A stretch of 64,000 nt of DNA from Spiroplasma tabanidicola (GTDB lineage Bacteria > Bacillota_I > Bacilli_A > Mycoplasmatales > Mycoplasmataceae). Location: NCBI RefSeq assembly GCF_009730595.1, contig NZ_CP046276.1:186001-250000 (forward strand), in the 5' to 3' direction. The notes under the pieces were generated by a model, which ran no database searches, was not told the origin of the DNA, and saw only the letters and a list, made by a program, of their open reading frames with translations. The translations under genes and the position numbers were made by a program. Of the stretch, positions 1 through 10,763 are shown piece by piece (position 1 is the stretch's first letter; each line of letters starts with the position of its first letter).

Positions 1-5
1 CACCA
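1..5 (+). tRNA. possible 3' end of a tRNA cut by the window edge
   Basis: The window opens with CACCA followed by a T-run. The complete tRNAs near 54 kb end in the same way (discriminator base plus encoded CCA, then T-rich sequence). This is suggestive only, because the body of the RNA is outside the window. Confidence 0.3.
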
Positions 6-41
6 TTTTTTTTTGTTTTATAAGAAAGGTTTGTGATTATT

Positions 42-1988
42 ATGAATATTTTATTAGCAGCAATTGCATGTCTTTCTTATACTGCAATCGTAGCAATTGT
101 TTATACATTTGCTTGAGGATTATCTAGACATTTATTTGAAAAAATAAAAATTTATTATGAATTAGTTCTTGGAGTTATTCTTGGAGTTATATCTATTTTT
201 GGAGTTATTATTCTTTCGTTAACAATGGGAGAAAATAAAAACTATATGTTATTAATTTTATTACCAATCTTTTTATATTGAACTTGTTTAATATTTATTT
301 CAATTTATGCAACTATTGGAGTTGTTGTTTGAAACTTGTTAGGCTTATTTTTATTTCCAACATTATTCCCACAATACTTTATATCATTTTTAAACACAAG
401 TTCAATTATTTTAATTATTACAAGTTACTTGATGGCTTTTGTAATATATATAATAAATATTTTTTATAAAAAATTAACTACCTGAGTAATTTGATCAATC
501 ATTACAATTACATCATTAATCGTTGGAATAGTATTAGCTTTTCCAAATATTAAATCCGATGGCACTGTTGATTATTTAATAACAATATTGTTATGATTAG
601 GAACTGGATATATTACTTATGCATATTTTGCTATTATAAATCAAATTTATAATCATGCTTTAAAATTAAGAAATTTAGTTACTTATGACTATCAATACTA
701 TTTAAATCAAGCATCAGCACATGATGAAATATTAAATTACATACATAAAAATAAAATTAGATTTGGAACTTATTTCACATTTTTCATTTCTAACTATGAT
801 AAGTTTGATGAAAAAGTAAATAATGAAATTAGAGAAACAGTAGTTACATCAATTGCAAAACAAGCTCATGAAATTTTTACTAAAAATTATAATCAAGTAA
901 TTTTTTTTAAACCTAACTACAAAACTTTTGGCATATTTATTCCAATGCTTGAAATGCAAAATAGTGTTAAAGAAGAACAAAGATTAAAATTTGCAGAAAA
1001 AATTTCAAGGTCTATTTCTAAAATTCAAACAACTTTTAAAATAGAAAATTTTAAAGTTAGTATTAAAGTTAGAGGTGTAGTTTCATATTATGGGTTTCAT
1101 TCAAATAGTTTGGAAACTCTTTTTGAATATAATGTTATTACTCAAAACAATGCAGCTTTTAGCGATAGAGAAAAAGTTGTATTAGTAGACCCAAGAAAAG
1201 TTTTAAAAGAAAAGACTAAATATAAAAAAATCTTAACCTTAAATGAATTGGTTTCATTAAATAATTCTGCACCAATTTTTGAATCAATTTATAGTATTGA
1301 AAAAAATGATTATGAAAGTTTTTATTTAAATAGTGCCGTTGAAGGTATTGAAATAACATCCAATTTATTTAAAGAAAAACTTGAAACTATTAAAGAATAT
1401 GGACTTAACTCAATATTTATAAGGTACTTAGCTTTGAATGCTTTGAAAAGTATTGCTAAATACAAATCTTATAAAAAAAGAAATTTTATTGAATATGATC
1501 CATTATTTATCTCCAGTGAAAGTTTTAGTGTAGATAGTTTTATTTTGAAATTAAAATCTTTAAAAATAGATTTGAAAAAACTAGTTTTTAACTTTCCTAT
1601 AACTCAAGAAGTCGAGAATAGAGATTTACTAGAAAAAAACATTAATGAACTAAGAGAAAATGGAGTTAGTTTTTCAGTATCAGATTTGGGATCAGAAGCA
1701 ACAGATTTTGGTCTTTTAGGAATTTATAGACCAAATTATGTTTTTTTGGAAAGAAGTATTGTAAAAAAAATAAATTTAATTAAAGAAAATGAAAAAATTA
1801 TCAAAAATATTATTAATATTTGTAATAAGATTAATGCAAAGTTAGTTGCAACAGATGTAGATACATATATGATTTACAAATCATTAAAAGAACTTGGTAT
1901 CAAATATTTTGAGGGAAATCTTATTGGTCATGGAATAGAACCAAAAATGGAATTAGAAAACGAATTAAAATACTTATTAGTAAAATAA
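42..1988 (+). CDS. membrane protein with degenerate GGDEF-like and EAL-like domains
   Basis: A 648-residue protein; AAGAAAGGT lies just upstream of the ATG. Residues 1 to about 215 are hydrophobic, with about six membrane helices. Residues about 238-375 look like a GGDEF fold that has lost its signature: VIFFKPNYKTFGIFIP sits where the RxGGDEF hairpin would be. Residues about 405-645 resemble an EAL domain: ENGVSFSVSDLGSEATDFGLL matches the DDFGTG loop region, and KLVATDVDTYMIYKSLKELG matches the EGVE region. The metal-binding E, the DD pair and the catalytic K and E are replaced, so phosphodiesterase activity is unlikely. EAL-type proteins annotated in this order are known to me, but their role is not. 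A sensor or binding role is inference. mgtE follows after 10 bases, probably in one transcript. Confidence 0.72.
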
Positions 1989-1998
1989 AAGGAGAAAC

Positions 1999-3459
1999 AT
2001 GAAAGAACAAAACATAGTACCAGAGCAGCTCGCCGAAAGATTGAATGAAATTTTAAAAGCAGATGATATTATTTTATATAGAGAAACTTTAAAAAATTAT
2101 TATCCCGCAGATTTAGCAGAGGCTTTAAGTTGTTTACCATTAGAAAGAATAATAATTGCATTAAGAATTATGCCAACAGAAGATTTGGCGGAAATATTTC
2201 CGCATTTTAATAATGAAATACAAGAAGAAATTATTGAATCATATACTTCAGTAGAAATAAAAGAATTATTTGATCAAATTTTTACAGATGATATTGTAGA
2301 AATTTTAGAAGAACTACCTTCAAATATTGTTGAAAAAATATTAAGAGCAACTACTCCAGAATCAAGATTATTGATTAACTCAATTTTAAAATATAATGTA
2401 AATACTGCAGGAAGTATAATGTCTGTTGATTATACAAGTTTAAAAATAAATTGAACGGTTAAAGAAGCGATAAATATTATTAAAAAAGAAAGAGATGAAG
2501 CAGAAGAAGTTCATTACTTCTTTGTAGTTGATGATTTAAATAACTTAAAAGGAGTAGTTGAACTAAAAACTTTATTTTTTTCAAAAAATGAGGCATTAAT
2601 TGAAGATATCATGGATGATAGATACATTTATGCAAATACAAAAACAGATCAAGAAGAAGTTGCAAATATGTTTAAAAAATATGACATAACAACTTTACCG
2701 ATTATTAATAGTCAAAATAAACTTGTAGGAATAATTACAGTCGATGACATTTTAGATGTTTTAGAAGAAGAAGCTACAGAAGATATACATATTATGGCAG
2801 GAATAAATCCAACAGAAGATGAATATTTTAAAACAAGTGTATTTAAAATGGTTAAATCAAGAATTATTTGATTGCTATTACTAATGGTTTCTGCAACTAT
2901 AACTCAAGTGATAATTTTAGTTTTTATGAATCTTTATGGTGTTACAAAAGAAACTGCATCATTTGATATAGGAAATAATAATTTTTCAATAAGTTATGTA
3001 ATGGCAATACTATTGACCCCTTTACTAACAGTAATATCAGGGACAACGGGAAATGCAAGTAACCAATCTTCAACTATGATTGTTAGAGCGCTTTCACTTA
3101 AAGAAGTGGAACCAAAAGACTATTGAAGAATATTATGAAAAGAACTAAGGGTATCAACAACACTTGGATTAATTTTAGTTGCTATCAACTTTGTTCGTAT
3201 GATTGCAATTTATGCAGTAGAGTTTAAAGGAAATATCAATCAAAGAGAGTTATGGTATGCAATAGCAACACTTTCAATATCGATGTTTTTAGCAATTGTA
3301 TTTTCAAAAGTAATTGGAGCAACATTTCCGTTGCTAGCTCAAAAGATGAAAATTGATCCAGCTATAACAGCAGGGCCATTACTTACAACAATTATTGATG
3401 CAATTTCAACAGCGATATTTTTTGGAATAGGAATGATTTTCTTTTTTGTTGTATTATAG
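1999..3459 (+). CDS. mgtE: magnesium transporter MgtE
   Basis: A 486-residue Mg2+ channel/transporter of the MgtE family with a strong AAAGGAG site. Order: an N-terminal superhelical MgtE_N domain (about 1-130), two CBS repeats (about 135-255, including DITTLPIINSQNKLVGIITV) that sense Mg2+ in characterised homologues, then five membrane helices from about residue 285. GTTGNASNQSSTMIVRAL corresponds to the conserved GGNxGxQSST segment. Several tryptophans in the membrane part are TGA. It follows the EAL-like gene directly. Function is from family knowledge; specificity (Mg2+ versus Co2+) is not shown by sequence. Confidence 0.93.
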
Positions 3460-3474
3460 AAAGTAAAATTATAG

Positions 3475-4125
3475 ATGAGATTAAGAAATAAAAATTGAAC
3501 AAAAGAATATATTGAAAAAAATAATAGTTTAATGATTAAAACAGAAAACAAAGTTATGGTAGAAAATCTTTTTGAAAAAACTCAAAAAACATATTTAGAA
3601 ATAGGTTGTGGTAAAGGACAATTTATTATTAAAAATGCAATTAAATATGAAAATCAAAATTATATAGCCATGGAAAAAGAAACAACTGTTATTGGTATTG
3701 CTATAAAAAAAGCTATAGAAACTTTTAAAGGTCATCCCAAAAACTTAAAGTTTTTAAATTGTTATGCTGAAAAATTATTAGACATTTTTTTAGAAAACAC
3801 ATTTGACGGAATTTATTTAAATTTTTCAGATCCTTGACCTAAGAAAAAACATTATAAAAAAAGATTAACTTATATTTGTTTTTTAAATATTTACGAAAAG
3901 CTTTTAAAAAAAGATGGCTTAATAGAAATAAAAACCGACAATGATAATTTATATGAGTTTAGTTTAGAACAAATAAAAGACTCAAATTTTGAATTAATAT
4001 TTAGTACAAATGATCTATATAAGTATGAAAAAAATTTAGTTAATAACATTGCTACTGAATATGAAGAAAAATTTCATAGTCAAAATAAAACTATAAATAA
4101 ATTAGTTATAAAAAAAATCAGATAG
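3475..4125 (+). CDS. trmB: tRNA (guanine-N7-)-methyltransferase
   Basis: 216 residues. It methylates G46 in the variable loop of tRNAs using S-adenosylmethionine. The N-terminus MRLRNK is typical of TrmB and fixes the start at 3475, just after mgtE. The SAM site LEIGCGKGQFI is at about residues 39-49. NFSDPWPKKKH (about 117-127, with W as TGA) is the family's substrate-binding motif. Its stop touches the end of the convergent gene on the other strand, and a shared hairpin covers both ends. Confidence 0.94.
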
Positions 4126-4155
4126 TTATTCATTTTTAATGTTATCTGATTTTTT
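4112..4155. terminator. bidirectional terminator between trmB and the convergent membrane protein gene
   Basis: An inverted repeat AAAAATCAGATA / TATCTGATTTTT has A-runs and T-runs outside the stem, so it can serve both strands. It contains the trmB stop codon and the last codons of the minus-strand gene. Confidence 0.85.
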
Positions 4156-4695
4156 ATTTTCAATTTGTTCTTTTGACTTTTTATAAAAATTAATATAATT
4201 TTTTTTAAACTTATCATTGTTATTTAATAGATAAGAATTTATATTAAAAAATATATAAAAATATACTAAGTTATAAACCATTACTATTATAAATGCTCAC
4301 CAATAACCGCTTGCATAATCTGCCCACTTTAGTTTTTGAATTTGTGCTCCACTAGTTAAATGAATAAAAAAACAAATCACTGCAAAAAATATTATAAATA
4401 TATGGATGTATCTACTTGATTTAACTTCTACACTAATTACATTTGTTTCTAAATTTGTTGTTGTATGAATATCGTTAAATAAAGTTACCGAAGTTTTAGA
4501 GAAATTTAAAACTATACTAATAAAATATATCACTAAAAAGTTTAGAACTAATTGACATGATCATATAACTTTTTGTTTTTTATCAATCGAAATTGTAAAT
4601 ACAACTATAAAAAGAATTATTATTGTTGTAAATATAATTGCTCCCATTCAAATAAGCGGTTTTTTTAAAACTGGTTTTACTAATTTGAAGTCCAT
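4126..4695 (-). CDS. membrane protein of unknown function
   Basis: 189 residues, starting at the ATG whose complement is 4693-4695, with AGGTGA upstream. About four membrane helices are visible: two near the N-terminus (about 15-37 and 50-75), one around 105-125 and one around 145-165. The C-terminal tail is lysine-rich (KSKEQIENKKSD). Two tryptophans in the N-terminal part and one after ASGYW are TGA. I do not recognise the family. It is convergent with trmB and divergent from deoD, so it is a single-gene unit. Confidence 0.7.
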
Positions 4696-4814
4696 ATTTA
4701 TCACCTAGACTTTATTATAAATTAAAATTAGGAAAAATTTTTATTTATAAGTTTAGCACAAAAAATAAATAAAAATATGTGTAAAATAAGTATATATTTA
4801 AAGGAGAACAATTA

Positions 4815-5525
4815 ATGACGCCACATATCAGTGCTAAAAAAAACGAAATTGCAAAAGTTGTTTTAATGCCAGGAGATCCATTAAGAGCTAAAATGATTGC
4901 TGAAAAATATTTAGAAAATTATAAATTAGTAAATAAAGTTAGAAATATGTTTATGTATACTGGTGAATATAAAGGTATTGAAGTTACTGTTGCAGGAAGT
5001 GGTATGGGTTGTCCTAGTATAGGTATTTACTCATATGAATTGTTTAACTTTTATGATGTTGACTATATAATCAGAGTTGGATCATGTGGAAGTTATCGTA
5101 AAGAAATTAAAGTTTATGATATTTACAACGTCAAAGAAGCATACGGAGATAGTAATTATGCAAAAATCGCTGCTAATATTGATGAAAAAGTTATTCCTGC
5201 TGGAAATAAAATTTATGAAATAATTCAAAAAACAGCAGCTGAAAAAAAAATAAGCATGCATACTGGAAGAATTTATTCTTCTGATGTTTTTTACACATAT
5301 GAAACAAAAGAAAATTTTGCAGAAGATAATAATTTAGATGTTGTTGAAATGGAATCATTTGCATTATTTGCAAATGCAATTCATGCTAAAAAACAAGCAG
5401 GATGTTTATTAACAGTCTCAGATAGTCTTATAACTGAAGAAAAAACAACTGCAGAAGAAAGACAAAATAATTTTTTATCAATGATAGAACTGGCTTTGGA
5501 TTCAGTTTTGAAAATAACAGATTAA
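4815..5525 (+). CDS. deoD: purine-nucleoside phosphorylase DeoD
   Basis: 236 residues, the usual length of hexameric type II purine-nucleoside phosphorylases, which split purine (deoxy)nucleosides with phosphate to base plus (deoxy)ribose-1-phosphate. Seen: MPGDPLRAK (phosphate loop, about 16-24), VGSCGS, VVEMESFALF (about 175-184) and TVSDSL with the catalytic Asp. AAAGGAG precedes the ATG. Mollicutes depend on nucleoside salvage, which fits. A hairpin covers its stop codon. Confidence 0.95.
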   Translation: MTPHISAKKNEIAKVVLMPGDPLRAKMIAEKYLENYKLVNKVRNMFMYTGEYKGIEVTVAGSGMGCPSIGIYSYELFNFYDVDYIIRVGSCGSYRKEIKVYDIYNVKEAYGDSNYAKIAANIDEKVIPAGNKIYEIIQKTAAEKKISMHTGRIYSSDVFYTYETKENFAEDNNLDVVEMESFALFANAIHAKKQAGCLLTVSDSLITEEKTTAEERQNNFLSMIELALDSVLKITD

Positions 5526-5539
5526 ACTGTTATTTTTTT
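5511..5539 (+). terminator. hairpin with T-run over the deoD stop codon
   Basis: AAAATAACAG pairs with CTGTTATTTT, and the stop codon lies in the six-base loop. Seven T follow. It could be a terminator or attenuator; the tsaD ribosome-binding site begins a few bases after it. Confidence 0.75.
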
Positions 5540-5552
5540 AAGAAAGGGTTTT

Positions 5553-6500
5553 ATGAATATATTAGCAATAGAATCAAGTTGCGATGAGTTTAGTATCGCT
5601 ATAATGATTGATGGAAAAATTAAAGCAAATATAATTTCTTCGCAGATAAAAGATCATACTAAATATGGAGGAGTTATTCCAGAACTTGCTTCAAGATTAC
5701 ATGTTAAAAATTTTTCTTATGTTTTAAAAGAAGCTTTATATGTAGCAAATTTAAAAATAGAAGAAATTAACCAGATTGCATATACTGCTAATCCAGGTTT
5801 AATAGGGAGTTTAATTATCGGAAAAATGGTTGCAGAAACATTAGCGTTATATTTAGATATTCCAATTATGGGTCTTAATCATATTCAAGGTCATATATAT
5901 GGGGCTGCTATTGAAGAAGACTTTAAATATCCTGTTTTAGCACTTGTTGTAAGCGGAGGCCATACTCAAATAGTTTATTTGAAAGAGTCTTTAAATTTTG
6001 AAATTATAGGAACAACTCAGGATGATGCAATAGGTGAATGTTATGATAAAGTGGCGAGAGCAATTGGACTTGGTTATCCTGGTGGTCCTAAAATTGATAA
6101 ACTTGCACAAAATGGTAATGAAAATTTTTATAAATTTCCAATTGTTAAAAATGACGAAAGTCTAGATTTTTCATATTCTGGTTTAAAAACAGCAAGTCTT
6201 AATTTAATCAATAAACTTAAGCAAAACAAGGAAGAAATAAATTTAGAAAATTTTTGTGCAAGTTTTCAAAAATCAGCAATTGATAACTTAATGATAAAGT
6301 TTGAAAAAGCTATAAAAAAATTTTTTCCAGCAACTATAACAATTGCAGGAGGGGTTTCTTCCAACAAAATGTTAAGAAAAAAAATTTTTTCCATTTCTTC
6401 AATGTATAATATAGATAGAACAATAGTACCGAAATTGCAATACTGCACCGATAATGCTGCAATGATTGCTAAATTATGCAATGAATATTTAATCAAATAA
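5553..6500 (+). CDS. tsaD: tRNA threonylcarbamoyladenosine transferase subunit TsaD
   Basis: 315 residues. Part of the complex that makes N6-threonylcarbamoyladenosine at position 37 of ANN-decoding tRNAs. The N-terminus MNILAIESSCDEFS is the family signature (usually DETS/DETA). The metal-binding HxxxH is H110-x3-H114 in NHIQGHIYGA. VVSGGHTQ and the C-terminal IAGGVSSNKMLR are typical of the ASKHA fold. AAGAAAGGG precedes the ATG. It lies between a possible terminator and an RpiR regulator gene. Essential in most bacteria. Confidence 0.95.
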   Translation: MNILAIESSCDEFSIAIMIDGKIKANIISSQIKDHTKYGGVIPELASRLHVKNFSYVLKEALYVANLKIEEINQIAYTANPGLIGSLIIGKMVAETLALYLDIPIMGLNHIQGHIYGAAIEEDFKYPVLALVVSGGHTQIVYLKESLNFEIIGTTQDDAIGECYDKVARAIGLGYPGGPKIDKLAQNGNENFYKFPIVKNDESLDFSYSGLKTASLNLINKLKQNKEEINLENFCASFQKSAIDNLMIKFEKAIKKFFPATITIAGGVSSNKMLRKKIFSISSMYNIDRTIVPKLQYCTDNAAMIAKLCNEYLIK

Positions 6501-6533
6501 ATTTAACAATAGACAGGAGAATAACAATAAAAA

Positions 6534-7319
6534 ATGAGATCATTTTTAAGTAAATTAACAACAATTGACGAAAAAGATTTAACAATTAAAGAAAAGAAAA
6601 TAGTTGATTATATAAAAAACCACCTTAAAGAAATCGTCGAAACTAATATGAAGATTGAAAGAATGGCACAGGAAGCTGGAACTGGTTATAGTGCAATATA
6701 TGGATTGTTAAAGAAACTAAATATAAAAGGATTTAGAGATTTTGCCATTTTATTAGCAAATGATGCAGAAAACCAAGAAATTAATATAGCGAAAAATGAT
6801 GAAAATGTTGTTTATGGTTATATTAATTTAATAAAACAAAATTATGCACTAATTGAAAAAAGATCTATTTTTGAAACATTAAATGTAATTAGAGATGTTT
6901 CAAACGCAAGAGTATTCTTCTGTTATTGGGAGAATTTGTTATCTGGACCAGCACAAGAACTATTTAACTTCTTTTATAAAGAAGGTTATAATGCAATATT
7001 GCTAGATAGCGATCAAGAAATCTTAAAAGATAGAATAAACTCTTCGGTCGAAAATGATGTTTTTGTATTTTTCACAAGATATGGAAACTCATCTAGATTA
7101 AATAGTTTTATAGAAAGTATTGGAGAACTTAAAAGAAAAATAGTTTATGTTTCTGGAAAAGTGGCTTCAAATAACATTACACAATATTTAACTTCAATTC
7201 ATACTTTAATAGTAGATAATCCAGATCAAAAAGTATTTAAGGGTCATATTTCTCAATCCGTTCCATTTAACTATTTTAATGACCTATTAATTTATCATTA
7301 TTTAAATTCAGAGGGATAA
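6534..7319 (+). CDS. RpiR/MurR family transcriptional regulator
   Basis: 261 residues. The N-terminal helix-turn-helix of the RpiR type (about 1-80) includes IERMAQEAGTGYSAIYGLLK and IKGFRDFAILL. The C-terminal part (about 110-255) has the layout of a SIS sugar-phosphate-binding domain (ARVFFCYW, VFVFFTRYGNSSRL), but its usual G-x-G-x-S loop is altered, so the ligand cannot be predicted. manA starts four bases after its stop, suggesting it controls or is co-transcribed with mannose-6-phosphate metabolism. AGGAG lies 15 bases before the ATG, a rather long spacing. Confidence 0.85.
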   Translation: MRSFLSKLTTIDEKDLTIKEKKIVDYIKNHLKEIVETNMKIERMAQEAGTGYSAIYGLLKKLNIKGFRDFAILLANDAENQEINIAKNDENVVYGYINLIKQNYALIEKRSIFETLNVIRDVSNARVFFCYWENLLSGPAQELFNFFYKEGYNAILLDSDQEILKDRINSSVENDVFVFFTRYGNSSRLNSFIESIGELKRKIVYVSGKVASNNITQYLTSIHTLIVDNPDQKVFKGHISQSVPFNYFNDLLIYHYLNSEG

Positions 7320-7323
7320 TTAA

Positions 7324-8223
7324 ATGAGTATTTATAAAATAAAACCTAGTTTTTCAAAAAGAATTTGAGGTAGCTCAAAATTAAAAGAACTAGGTTTTAA
7401 CATAAATAGCAATGATGTTGGTGAAGCTTGAGTAGTTTCGGCACATGAAAATGGAATGGGTTATTTGAATTGAAATGGTAAAGAAATCAGTTTAAAAGAT
7501 TTTTACAAACAAAATAGTTTTTTTAAAAATAAAAGTGAGCATTTTCCTTTGTTAGTAAAAATAATTACAGCAAATGATTTTTTATCAGTCCAAGTTCATC
7601 CAAATGATGATTATGCTTTAAAAAAGCATAATTCACTTGGAAAACCAGAAAGCTGATATATTTTAGATTGTCCAAAAGATGCTACTTTAATTTATGGTCA
7701 TAGCGCAACTTCAAAAGAAGAATTTGAAAAAGCTATTGAAAATAATCAATGAGATAAAATTTTAAAAAGAGTACCAATTAGCAAAGGGGACTTTTTATAT
7801 GTTCCACCTGGAAAAATCCATGCTATTACCCCAGGAGTTACATTATATGAATTGCAAAGATCAAGTGATATTACATATAGACTTTATGATTTTGATAGAG
7901 CAGATCAAAATGGGGTTAAAAGAGAATTACATATCGATGATTCTTTAAATAATATAAAAATTCCAGATTCAAAAGATATTATTATAAGAAATGCAAAAGA
8001 TAAGGTTTTTGAATCAGAGTATTTTTCATTGTTTATATATGAAAAGAATAGTAATTTTAAAATTGAAGAAAATGTTGAATGAATGTTGATGACTATTATT
8101 GAAGGTAATGGCAAATTAAATAATATTGAAGTTAAAGAAAGTGAATCATTGATCTACTTAGTAGATGAAGATTTAAAAATGGAAGGGGATTTAAAAATTT
8201 TAATATCATGAATTAAATCTTAA
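7324..8223 (+). CDS. manA: mannose-6-phosphate isomerase, class I
   Basis: 299 residues. Interconverts mannose-6-phosphate and fructose-6-phosphate with a catalytic zinc. Seen: an N-terminal KIKPSFSKRIWGSSKLKELG, zinc ligands in VQVHPND (about 96-102) and KPESWY (about 112-117), and PPGKIHAITPG (about 161-171). Short type I form as in Firmicutes. The TGA codons at W positions (RIWGSS, ESWYIL) are conserved tryptophans. It follows the RpiR regulator closely, and the next gene starts 13 bases on with AAGGTG, so the three may form an operon. Confidence 0.93.
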
Positions 8224-8236
8224 TTAAGGTGAAAAA

Positions 8237-9307
8237 ATGAAAGTAAAAAAAATTGGTACCTTCAATAAAGTGAGAAAAGTTTTTGTCAATTTATATAGTG
8301 CATTAGAAAAACCATTTGCACCGACAAAATTCTTTTTAAAAAAATATGATAAGAGTGTCTGACCACTTATTAAAACTAATAATGTTGTTAGAAGGTTTTA
8401 TAAAAGAGAAGAATTAGTAATTGAAGATTACGAAAATGTTGAACTAATAAATTGTAAATCAAGAGATGGGGTGAATATATCGGCTTATCTTTATACTCCT
8501 AATAAAAATTCTAACAAGTGGGTAATTGCAAGCCATTGGTTCGGTGGTTATAAAAACTGGTCATTACACCACGCAAAAGTTTTTACAAAAATGGGATACA
8601 ATATTATCGCTTTTGATTTCAGAGGGCATGGTGATTCACAAAACATTCCAACCACAATGGGATTAAATGAAGTTTATGATTTAATGGGAGTTTTTGACTG
8701 ACTTAAAGAAAATAAAACTATAGATCAACTTGCTCTTTTTGGTATAAGCATGGGAGCGTTTTGCTCAAATTTTGTTGCATTAAAATATAGTGATGAATTC
8801 AAGCAAGCAAATTTGAAATATATAGTTTCGGATTGTGCATATGGAAGTGTTTATCGTTTATTAATTCATGTTAGAAATATATATTTAAAATTATTTATTA
8901 GTAAAAAAAGAGTTAAAAAAATAATTAGAAAACTTATAGCTAAATATAATGAGTCGGAACATAATATTGATTTAAGAGATGCGAGTGTTTTTAAACTATT
9001 AAGAGAAGGGTATAAACCAGTATTTCCAACTTTATTTTTTCACAGTAAAGATGATAAAGTAACACCACCAACTGATACTTATGAATTTATTATTGAAAGA
9101 AATAAAATGGCTGGTGATGACTATCTTATTTATTCTTATTCAATGCATACACAAGCAATAAGAGAACACTTTAAAACTTATAATTTTAAAATTGCCAAAT
9201 ACATTTCTAGTATGGATAAAAATAGAAAAGATTTTTATAATGTAGTAGATGAGTGAAGTTTGGTAGAATATAATAAAAGAGATCAAGAAGCAGCAGATCT
9301 TAAATAG
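8237..9307 (+). CDS. alpha/beta hydrolase
   Basis: 356 residues. An alpha/beta-hydrolase fold similar to the peptidase S9/acyl-hydrolase-like group common in Mollicutes. Seen: the oxyanion turn SHWFGG (about 97-102), DFRGHGDS, nucleophile elbow GISMG with S171, likely acid KDDKVTPP and likely base in SMHTQAIREH. An N-terminal stretch of about 70 residues precedes the catalytic fold and may hold a membrane-proximal helix. AAGGTG lies seven bases before the ATG. The substrate is unknown; esterase or lipase activity is inference. Confidence 0.85.
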
Positions 9308-9315
9308 GAGGTAGT

Positions 9316-10680
9316 ATGGATTTAAAAGATTTATTTTTAAATTATCAAAAACATGAGAGTCAAAATGTTACTTTTTTAGGAAGAGTGAGGAGTCATAGAC
9401 AAGGTAAGGCTGTGAGCTTTTTAGTTTTAAACGATGGTACATCTTTAAATGACGTTCAAGTAGTTTACAAAAGTGAAGTTGAAGGCTTTGATAAAATTAA
9501 AGACGCAAGAGTGAGCAGTATTGTTGAAGTATATGGAGAAGTTATTGTAACACCAAGAAAACCTCAACCATTTGAAATACAAGCAAAAAAACTTGTTTTA
9601 CTAGATCAAGCAGTTGAAGAATATCCTTTACAAAAAAAAGAACATTCACCAGAATTTTTAAGAGAAATTGCTCACCTAAGAGCAAGAACAAAAACTTTTC
9701 AATCTATATTTAGACTAAGAAGTTCTTTAGCATACGCAATTCATAAATTTTTTCAAGAACAAAACTATGTATATGTAAATGCTCCAATTATTACAGGAAA
9801 TGATGCAGAAGGTGCTGGTGAAGCATTTGTTGTAACTACAAGAGAAGATGGAAATTATGAAGAAGACTTCTTTGGAAAAAAAGCATCTTTATCCGTTTCA
9901 GGTCAATTGCACGGAGAATCATATGCTCAAGCATTTAATAAAATTTATACTTTTGGACCAACTTTTAGAGCAGAAGACTCTAATACTTCTAGACATGCTG
10001 CAGAATTTTGAATGATTGAACCAGAAATTGCTTTTATTGATTTACAAAAAAATTTAGAAATAATTGAATCAATGGTTAAATTTGTAATTAATTATGTAAT
10101 GGAAAATAATTTAGATGAACTTAAGTTTTGTGAAAAAAATTTAGAATTTGGTTTAATTGAAAAACTAACAAAAGTAAGAGATGCAAAATTTCAAGTATGT
10201 ACATATGAAGAAGTAATTAATACATTAAAAATAGCAGTTGATGAAGGTCATGTATTTGAAAATAATGACATAAAATTTGGAACAGATCTAGGGTCTGAAC
10301 ATGAAAAATATATTTGTGAAGTTGTTTATAAAGGTCCTACATTTATAATTAATTATCCAAAAGATATTAAAGCATTTTATATGAAACAAAATGATGATAA
10401 TAAAACTGTTGCTGCATCTGATTTAATAGTTCCTGGAATCGGTGAGTTAGTTGGAGGAAGCCAAAGAGAAGATGACTTTGAAAAATTAATTAGACGTTGT
10501 AAAGATATGGGAGTAAATATTGAAGAATTAGATTGATACAATAATTTAAGGAAATATGGATATTATAAATCAGCTGGTTTTGGTTTAGGATTTGAAAGAT
10601 TAGTTATGTATATAACTGGAGCTTCAAATATTAGAGATGTTATATCATTCCCAAGAACACCAAACAATTTATTATTTTAA
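9316..10680 (+). CDS. asnS: asparaginyl-tRNA synthetase
   Basis: 454 residues, class IIb. Charges tRNA-Asn; the matching tRNA-Asn(GTT) is at 54026. The N-terminal OB anticodon-binding domain is about 15-105 ([20 protein letters not shown]). The catalytic domain follows, with [48 protein letters not shown] (motif 2) and [12 protein letters not shown] (motif 3). AGGAGG is placed well. A strong terminator follows. Confidence 0.96.
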
Positions 10681-10710
10681 TTAAAAAACTCTTGCAAGAG
10701 TTTTTTAATT
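10681..10710 (+). terminator. rho-independent terminator after asnS
   Basis: TTAAAAAACTCTT pairs with AAGAGTTTTTTAA around a GC centre, immediately after the stop codon. Confidence 0.9.
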
Positions 10711-10763
10711 AATAAGTGATATTATTATCATATAAAGTTTAATTGTCAATAATGGAGGTAAAT

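Noticed and set aside
2454-3198. Many genes appear broken at TGA codons (for example mgtE into four pieces), suggesting pseudogenes
   Set aside because: TGA falls at conserved tryptophans throughout and restores full-length families; this is code 4, not decay.
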